This document shows positions 42,550 through 47,953 of a stretch of 47,953 bases of DNA, in pieces. Made by a program: the position numbers and the translations under genes. Origin of the DNA: Euryarchaeota archaeon UBA62 (lineage in GTDB: Archaea > Thermoplasmatota > Poseidoniia > Poseidoniales > Thalassarchaeaceae); the NCBI GenBank assembly GCA_002502095.1, contig DAPJ01000018.1, positions 1 through 47,953 on the forward strand, read 5' to 3'. The first letter of the stretch is position 1. The number at the start of each line of letters is the position of its first letter. The notes beneath the pieces are model-generated. The model was not told the DNA's origin. It was given only the letters and a program-made list of their open reading frames with translations, and did no database searches.

Positions 42550-44652
42550 ATGGCAGTAGGAAGCGGGATCTACATCACTTGGATAACAGGTGCTATACTA
42601 ATCAGTGTCGTAATGATGCCGATTTTCAAGCCCCCTTATGCCAAGGTTAGAATTGAAGGCTTCATAGATATGTTCCGAAGATATTGGGCGCACATGATCG
42701 TGGTATTCTCAGTATATCTATGGAAGGATATTTTAGATGGTCTGGATAGAATCCTGATGGCTAATACACAGCTGGACATGACTCCCTATGTCTATGCTAT
42801 CGAAGGAGATATCGTACTGTGGGTACAGGAGGGATTTAGGAACGATCTCTTGGATGTTGTCCTAACTCATTTCTATGTCATGGGATTCATGACCGCGACA
42901 TTTGCCTCCTTTGTCTACCCAATTTACTTTGATGACCGTCACATGGCCGATAGGGTCTCATTATCGATGTTCTGGGTCTATATTCTTGCTATCCCATTCT
43001 ATCTTTTCTTCAATGTCAGAGTAACCGGGGACTATATTCCCCTAATGGAAACCATTGCCTATGATTTAACCCCTGAGATTCATAATTGGTTCACACGTAT
43101 AGACCCGTTCACTAATGGAATGCCTAGCCTACACATCGGTCTACCCTTCGCGATATGGCTGACAATGACCAGATGGGATGAAGACGGTAGATGGCTAAGG
43201 TTTCGCAGATTTCTCGTAATTTTCCTAGCCTTAACGGCCTTTTCCATTATTTATCTTGGAATCCATTGGGCTATAGACATAATTGGTGGGATGATAGTAG
43301 CAATAGCCGCTGTCTCAGTTACTGAGAGGACTCATAAGGGGATTTGGACAATTGCAGATGAAAGACTTTTCACGAGAAAGATCGCCAAGCTTATCGATGA
43401 TCCAAAGATTTTTTTGAGAGGTTCTAGGAACTATGTTAGAGAGAAGTTTTCCCCGCTCAAGGAACCAGGGAGTAAGCAGACCAGCGTATTTATTGCGGCA
43501 CTGCTACTTTCAACTGGCTTCGTACTTCTATGGGATGCTACGCACCAAGAGTTTCCCGTCGAAGGCGTCGAATGGCCGACCTCTACCGCCGGATCCGATG
43601 ATTGGCTAATTGGAATAGAAGTAGATCCAAAACTGGATGGAATAAATGATATCGAGATTACGGCATTGAATACTAGTTTAGAGGAAAGACAGGGAGTAAT
43701 AATTTCTGGACCCAACTGGTTTGAAGAGCCAAATGTCTCTATTTCGGGCTCATATCTTTTATTGAATAATCAGACCAGGGTAGATCTATATGATTTAGAA
43801 TCTTCAGAAAATCCCTATTCCCCAATGTTCTCGAAAAATACAGATTTTGAGATTGATATTTGCGATATTGGATACGATGGAAATGGAAACCCAGTTATTG
43901 TAATACTAACTGATGAAGGTATTTTGTTGATGAACTCGGAACAAGAAATCTCCAATTTAGATGGAATAGACGACGATGTCGATACGTTAGAGGTCTCTGG
44001 GAATTCCATTGCTTGGTCAATTGATGATGATACATCAGGCCCGACAGTGTATACCTCATCACTTACTGATGCCAGTTCTATAACCGCCGTATACCTGGAT
44101 GTTATTGCTGAAATCGATCAGGATGAATTTTTATCTGAGCAGTCCGGCATTGAAATAAATTATTCAAAATCAAAAATTGTCGATATCGCAGTCGATGGTC
44201 AATTAATTGTTGCAGTTGTTGATGTGGGACCCATAAATAGGACCGTTTTCGCAGATACGGTTTCTGGGATGCAAACCATGATTTCAACTCCAATTTGGGA
44301 ATCCTCTTCGCCTAGCATCGGAAACGGTAATGTTGCATTTCTCCAAATCCCAAGATTTCAGCCCGGAGCACCCAATTCAGAAAATTCTGAGGAAAATCAA
44401 GTGTTCATCTACCAAATAGACTCAAATCAGACCGAGCAACTTACATTCGATGAAGATGAAAGCCACTCTAGTCCACAGGCTCTATTGGGCGGAGTTGGAT
44501 GGATTGAAACGAGTAATGGGGAAGCCGAGTTGAAATGGTATGATCTTGAGGAGACATTTGAACCATATTCATCCGTAATATTGCAGACATCGGTAGTACT
44601 GTTAATCCCATTAGTATTCACATGGGCAAGGCAGAAACAGTCTGAAAGATGA
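42550..44652 (+). CDS. PAP2-family membrane phosphatase fused to an extracytoplasmic propeller-like domain
   Basis: 700 residues. The N-terminal 270 residues have about six helices and the PAP2 signature: GMPSLHIGLPFAIW near 193-206 and YLGIHWAIDIIGGMIVA near 236-252. This is the inositol-phosphotransferase-like (PAP2_3) pattern, with H in PSLH and in GIHW plus D. Then follow a cytoplasmic linker, one helix near residue 320, and an acidic extracytoplasmic region of about 350 residues rich in beta strands, with a TolB-like repeat (QLTFDEDESHSSPQALLGG). A last helix anchors the C-terminus. It likely acts on lipid phosphates or polar headgroups. The stop is five bases from the nadA stop. Confidence 0.75.
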   Translation: MAVGSGIYITWITGAILISVVMMPIFKPPYAKVRIEGFIDMFRRYWAHMIVVFSVYLWKDILDGLDRILMANTQLDMTPYVYAIEGDIVLWVQEGFRNDLLDVVLTHFYVMGFMTATFASFVYPIYFDDRHMADRVSLSMFWVYILAIPFYLFFNVRVTGDYIPLMETIAYDLTPEIHNWFTRIDPFTNGMPSLHIGLPFAIWLTMTRWDEDGRWLRFRRFLVIFLALTAFSIIYLGIHWAIDIIGGMIVAIAAVSVTERTHKGIWTIADERLFTRKIAKLIDDPKIFLRGSRNYVREKFSPLKEPGSKQTSVFIAALLLSTGFVLLWDATHQEFPVEGVEWPTSTAGSDDWLIGIEVDPKLDGINDIEITALNTSLEERQGVIISGPNWFEEPNVSISGSYLLLNNQTRVDLYDLESSENPYSPMFSKNTDFEIDICDIGYDGNGNPVIVILTDEGILLMNSEQEISNLDGIDDDVDTLEVSGNSIAWSIDDDTSGPTVYTSSLTDASSITAVYLDVIAEIDQDEFLSEQSGIEINYSKSKIVDIAVDGQLIVAVVDVGPINRTVFADTVSGMQTMISTPIWESSSPSIGNGNVAFLQIPRFQPGAPNSENSEENQVFIYQIDSNQTEQLTFDEDESHSSPQALLGGVGWIETSNGEAELKWYDLEETFEPYSSVILQTSVVLLIPLVFTWARQKQSER

Positions 44653-44657
44653 CTAGA

Positions 44658-45737
44658 TTACTCAGCTAGTCTGAACATTTCACTAAGAGATTTTCTCGCT
44701 CGGTGAATTATATCTTCATCAATCTCAATTATTTGTTCAGGCTCAGGCTCTCTGAGTGCCTGTAGAATATCCTCTAGCTGGGTCCTCTTCATGTGCCTGC
44801 ACATTACACAGGAACCTAGGAGATTAATTTCATGCTCACTCTCTGCAAGTACTCTCTCAGCAGTCCCACACTCTGTAATCAACATGATATTAGTACTCCC
44901 TACCGAGGCCAATCGCATTGCCTCCTTCATCAAAAGCTCACTACTGCCGACAAAATCGCTCTCCTCCAAAACTCCTGCATCGCATTCCGGATGTGCCAGT
45001 ACTTGGAGATCGACTCCTATGGAACTCATCCTCTCTCTCCAAGAAATTACTTTTTCTCCAGTGAACTCGGCGTGAACCTCACATTCACCATCGAAAATAA
45101 TCACTTCTTTACTACCTTCTAGATGTTTTTGGATGTGTTTCCCCATGAATCTATCTGGAACGAAAATTACCTTATCTCCTGGAAGCCTCTCACAGATTTT
45201 CAGATAGTTGCTACTAGTTACGCAAACATCGCATTCCGCCTTTACTGAAGCTGTAGTATTAATGTAGCATGCAACAGGCACTCCTGGATATTTTTTCTTT
45301 AATTTGACCACATCTTCTGCAGATATCCCATCACTCAAGGAACACCCAGCGTCAGGGGATGGATGCAAAACTAACTTGTGAGGACTGACAATCTTAGCGG
45401 TCTCAGCCATGAATCTTACACTTGAGAAAAGTATAGTTTCCTGGGGGGCATCCCTTGCAGCCTTGGATAAGGTGTAACTATCAGATACCGAATCAGCAAC
45501 GCCGTAGACAATATCAGGTGTCTGATAAGAATGAGCTATCAGAAAAACATCCTTCTCCTTTTTTAATTGATTAATTTCTAATGTCAATGGAGAGATCGAT
45601 CTACATATTCTCATATTCCATCGAGAACTCTGTCCTATTGCTTCAAACAGTCTTTTTGCCTCTTTTTCGACCTCTTCTTCTGAGAAAATTTTTGGTTTTA
45701 CAACTCCTTTCGGTAAAGGTGCTGATGGCATCTGCAT
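44658..45737 (-). CDS. nadA: Quinolinate synthase
   Basis: About 359 residues from ATG 45737 (MQMPSAPLPKG), or 45731. A longer in-frame reading to 45932 would run through the bud32 start and is unlikely. Cysteines for the [4Fe-4S] cluster lie in PDAGCSLSDG, AECDVCVTSSN and GSCVMCRHMKRT. The substrate-binding HSYQTPDI and the final MKRTQLEDIL segment are present. It condenses iminoaspartate with dihydroxyacetone phosphate to quinolinate in NAD synthesis. NadB and NadC are not in this window. Confidence 0.93.
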   Translation of the reverse strand: MQMPSAPLPKGVVKPKIFSEEEVEKEAKRLFEAIGQSSRWNMRICRSISPLTLEINQLKKEKDVFLIAHSYQTPDIVYGVADSVSDSYTLSKAARDAPQETILFSSVRFMAETAKIVSPHKLVLHPSPDAGCSLSDGISAEDVVKLKKKYPGVPVACYINTTASVKAECDVCVTSSNYLKICERLPGDKVIFVPDRFMGKHIQKHLEGSKEVIIFDGECEVHAEFTGEKVISWRERMSSIGVDLQVLAHPECDAGVLEESDFVGSSELLMKEAMRLASVGSTNIMLITECGTAERVLAESEHEINLLGSCVMCRHMKRTQLEDILQALREPEPEQIIEIDEDIIHRARKSLSEMFRLAE

Positions 45738-45797
45738 ATGCTTTCCCACTACTCGCTTTAGTGGAATCGCTTTCAAGGTATGTGACCTCCCATAGCT

Positions 45798-46460
45798 ATG
45801 GCCGGCCTGTGTTACCAGTACTGGGAAGAGTCTGAGTTGATTCATGTCGGGGCTGAGGCGAGTGTTAGCTCGGGCTTGTGGCTGGGCATTCCTGCTGTCC
45901 TGAAGTCGCGTAGAAGAAGAGGTTACAGACACGTGGAGCTGGATAATAGGCTGACTAAGAGTCGAATTTCAGTAGAGGCAAAGGTACTTTCTAGATTACA
46001 GATTACAGAATTCTCCGCACCCAGACTACTTCAGATAAATCAAGAAGAGGGATGGATGGTACTCTCTCTCTTGGAAGGAAATCCGATATATCAATCATTA
46101 GTTGACGGAACGAGGGAAGTAGATGATATGTTCGAGATAGGCGTGAAAATTAGAGAACTCCATGAACTCGGCTTCTCTCATGGCGATTTAACAACCCATA
46201 ATATCATGATTGATGAAAACGGAAAAATCTCATTACTGGATTTCGGACTATCTAGAATCTCTGCAGAGCTAGAGCATATGGGTCAGGACCTCCAAGTTTT
46301 GAATGAATGCTTATCTGCGAGTCATTCCGAGCTCGAGAATGCAATGGATGTAGTCCTAAGAGGATACAGCTCATTTTCATCCGATGAATCGCTGTATAGT
46401 CCTGACTCTGTAATTTCAAGATTCAATCAAATTAGGAACAGAGTCAGATATTTGGGGTAG
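45798..46460 (+). CDS. bud32: Bud32 (PRPK) atypical kinase of the KEOPS complex
   Basis: 220 residues. The compact kinase has VGAEASVSS at the N-lobe, a lysine in AVLKSRRRRGYRHVELD, EAKVLSRL for the C-helix glutamate, the catalytic loop HGDLTTHN (near residue 128) and DFGLSR (about 150). LDNRLTKSR is the family hallmark. Bud32 supports Kae1 in making t6A37 on tRNAs. Many archaea fuse it to Kae1; here it is separate and no kae1 is adjacent. It is divergent from nadA, and rdgB begins four bases downstream, so they are cotranscribed. Confidence 0.92.
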   Translation: MAGLCYQYWEESELIHVGAEASVSSGLWLGIPAVLKSRRRRGYRHVELDNRLTKSRISVEAKVLSRLQITEFSAPRLLQINQEEGWMVLSLLEGNPIYQSLVDGTREVDDMFEIGVKIRELHELGFSHGDLTTHNIMIDENGKISLLDFGLSRISAELEHMGQDLQVLNECLSASHSELENAMDVVLRGYSSFSSDESLYSPDSVISRFNQIRNRVRYLG

Positions 46461-46464
46461 TAAA

Positions 46465-47058
46465 ATGAGAATAATTTTTGCGACGGGAAATTCAAAAAAG
46501 CTAGAAGAGGCTAGAGGATATCTAGAACCTCTGGGCCACGAAGTCGAGCCTCTATTGATCGATGGCAAACCTCCAAATTTTATTGAGCCACAGACATCAG
46601 AATTGATGGAAGCAGCTCTTTCAAAATCTGATCAGGCAATCAGTATGATTTCACAATCAGAACTTACGGACTGCGCTATTCTAGTCGAAGACTCAGGACT
46701 ATTCATTGACTCTTTAAACGGTTTTCCAGGTGTTTATTCTTCGTACATTTACAAAACAATTGGACTTAATGGAATTCTAAAGCTTATGAGTGAAGAAAAA
46801 GTTAGACATTGTGAGTACCGGGCAGTTGGTGTCCTAGAAATTAACGGTGAGAGAATAGTTAGAACTGGAATATGCCGAGGCGAATTAGGCAAAGAGATAT
46901 CTGGACAGAGCGGTTTCGGTTATGACCCTATTTTTATTCCTAATGGATCAAATGGGGTGTCATTCGGACAAATGAATGAATCAGAAAAATCATCATTCTC
47001 GCACAGAGGGAAATCACTGAAGGCGCTGTCTCAGGCCATCACTCCCCCGTCAATGTGA
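46465..47058 (+). CDS. rdgB: Non-canonical purine NTP pyrophosphatase (RdgB/HAM1)
   Basis: 197 residues, the usual length. FATGNSKKLEEARGYL at the N-terminus, the catalytic ILVEDSGLFIDSLNGFPGVYSS, GFGYDPIFIPNG and the C-terminal SHRGKSLKAL are all present. It removes pyrophosphate from ITP, dITP and XTP, keeping them out of nucleic acids. The ATG at 46465 follows the bud32 stop by four bases. Confidence 0.95.
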   Translation: MRIIFATGNSKKLEEARGYLEPLGHEVEPLLIDGKPPNFIEPQTSELMEAALSKSDQAISMISQSELTDCAILVEDSGLFIDSLNGFPGVYSSYIYKTIGLNGILKLMSEEKVRHCEYRAVGVLEINGERIVRTGICRGELGKEISGQSGFGYDPIFIPNGSNGVSFGQMNESEKSSFSHRGKSLKALSQAITPPSM

Positions 47059-47092
47059 AGTCATACCCCCTCCTGTCAGGACTGGGAGTGGC

Positions 47093-47953
47093 ATGGTTTC
47101 TCTGACTAGACTGATTAATTGGACAGCCCTAATCATAGGCTCAATACTCTTTCTGATTCTCCAGGGGGAGGTCGATCTAACACAGAGAATAGCCGGAGGA
47201 ACAGTACTTCTTGCCCTAGCCTCTCTCCTAATTTTTACTGGCCGTGAGAAGATGATAATTCCTGCTATGGAGGACCCTCAACCCTCTCAAACCTCCTCCG
47301 AACCCGAACTAAAACTGTTAGAGGATGAATCAGTAGAGTTGTCCGATACGGAGGAATCTGAAATGAGAAGATCGAGAGGAAGGTCTTCCACTTCACCATC
47401 GATGCCATTGCCCCCATTACCCGTCATGATGCCTCCCCCTAATCTTCCTGTCATGATGCCTCCAACATCAAACCCTCAATTTCCAGAGGACAATAGTGCG
47501 ACAGGTTCCTCCTCCATACTTCCTGAAGGTACAAACATAGCCATGAAATACGTCGCTAAGGGAGATGCAGTTTCAGATGAAGAAGAAGAAATTGAAGGAT
47601 TCATTGCCCAGAGAAGAGAGAAGAGAGAAAAGATGCTCTCCGATATCGAACGGAGAAGGAGGATGAAGCTCGCCGAAAGGAAGGCATCCATGGCTAGGAA
47701 GTGGTCCGAAGCTGAGGATGGAGAAGATCTAGCAACTTTGCTCAGAGAAGGAGAACATGATATTCAGGTCTTCGAAGAACCAGAAAATCCAGATACTGGA
47801 AAGCCACTTGGAATAACCTACTTCAGAATAGACTCAGACAGGGTACTGATGATCAGGGCCCCTCTAGAGATTCCTCAGAAGGTAATACAGTCAACTGATA
47901 ATGATACTCTCGGTGATATACCACCGCTCCCTCCTCCTCCCGGGATGCCACCG
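47093..47953 (+). CDS. Membrane protein with proline-rich linker and coiled coil (3' truncated)
   Basis: The frame is open from ATG 47093 to the window end, 287 codons. Two N-terminal hydrophobic helices (about residues 8-24 and 32-48) are followed by an acidic stretch, a proline-methionine linker with a duplicated PVMMPP unit, and a strongly charged helix (QRREKREKMLSDIERRRRMK, about 172-191). A folded-looking segment (GITYFRIDSDRVLMIRAPLEIP) then leads into another proline-rich end (PPLPPPPGMPP). GGGAG lies a few bases before the start. It could be a scaffold or envelope-linked regulator; no family is recognised. Confidence 0.65.
   Translation, partial: MVSLTRLINWTALIIGSILFLILQGEVDLTQRIAGGTVLLALASLLIFTGREKMIIPAMEDPQPSQTSSEPELKLLEDESVELSDTEESEMRRSRGRSSTSPSMPLPPLPVMMPPPNLPVMMPPTSNPQFPEDNSATGSSSILPEGTNIAMKYVAKGDAVSDEEEEIEGFIAQRREKREKMLSDIERRRRMKLAERKASMARKWSEAEDGEDLATLLREGEHDIQVFEEPENPDTGKPLGITYFRIDSDRVLMIRAPLEIPQKVIQSTDNDTLGDIPPLPPPPGMPP
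47423..47463 (+). repeat. Tandem repeat coding for a Pro-Met linker
   Basis: The 14-base unit GTCATGATGCCTCC occurs at 47423-47436 and 47450-47463, a 27-base (nine-codon) period. It stays in frame and encodes PVMMPP twice, which suggests duplication by slippage within the coding sequence. Confidence 0.55.

Noticed and set aside
45738..45932. Extended N-terminus of NadA running back to 45932
   Set aside because: The added 65 residues match nothing in quinolinate synthases and would read through the start of bud32; ATG 45737 or 45731 is better.
1..47953. CRISPR array, insertion sequence, prophage or integrase
   Set aside because: No periodic repeats, transposase or integrase motifs, or terminal inverted repeats were seen; the gene content is housekeeping and surface proteins.

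Overview
The window looks like a compact, streamlined archaeal chromosome segment. The best fit is a Thermoplasmatota archaeon of the Marine Group II (Poseidoniales) type. Archaeal markers are a two-domain Cdc48/VAT ATPase, a group II chaperonin, an MC1 chromatin protein, a Hjc-like resolvase, the Bud32 kinase, a TtuA/Ncs6-type tRNA thiolase and an SDR-type threonine dehydrogenase. They sit among genes of bacterial character: DnaK, a full-length bacterial-type ThrRS, a covalent-FAD succinate dehydrogenase and NadA. With signal-peptide peptidases and large surface proteins, this suggests an aerobic, protein-degrading heterotroph. The lineage is inferred from gene content; no database search was run.

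Layout. 1-3.9 kb: the tail of a membrane-anchored protein, a site-2 protease, a small coiled-coil protein, a Hjc-like nuclease, a macro-domain protein, an orphan Lrp ligand-binding domain and MC1. 3.9-9.2 kb: sdhC-sdhA-sdhB (minus strand), a 35-residue zinc-ribbon protein and an aldehyde dehydrogenase. 9.3-16 kb: cdc48, a PRC-barrel protein, a DUF4350-like membrane protein, a DUF58 protein and a multi-TM protein, all on the plus strand. 16-21.8 kb: a tRNA-modification cluster (TtuA-like, TrhO-like, cupin) convergent with thrS and an MFS transporter. 22-27.7 kb: an ATP-NAD kinase-like protein, a TPR protein, pyrG and an SDR threonine dehydrogenase. 27.7-32 kb: the chaperonin, divergent from an Hsp20-like protein plus dnaK. 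32-36 kb: an M17 aminopeptidase, a secreted M14 carboxypeptidase and an agmatinase-like enzyme. 36-47.9 kb: a DUF6015-like protein, an acyltransferase, a 1,027-residue surface protein, tRNA-Gly(GCC), an ArsC-like phosphatase, an aberrant Mrp/ApbC ATPase, a PAP2/propeller fusion, nadA, bud32, rdgB and a truncated membrane protein.

No gene-free stretch exceeds about 155 bases. Seven of ten convergent gene pairs have stop codons that abut exactly or overlap by four bases. Several downstream genes start at GTGA or ATGA overlaps, and GTG and TTG starts are common.

The most unusual object is the Mrp/ApbC-family ATPase at 41489-42493. The segment that normally carries the CxxC cluster ligands is replaced cleanly by about 38 residues resembling a bacterial Ig-like repeat, and the whole protein contains no cysteine. 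Other points worth following are a DnaK operon whose partner is a novel Hsp20-like protein and which shares its promoter region with the chaperonin, a DUF4350/DUF58 cluster behind cdc48 with no MoxR, and the PAP2/beta-propeller fusion.
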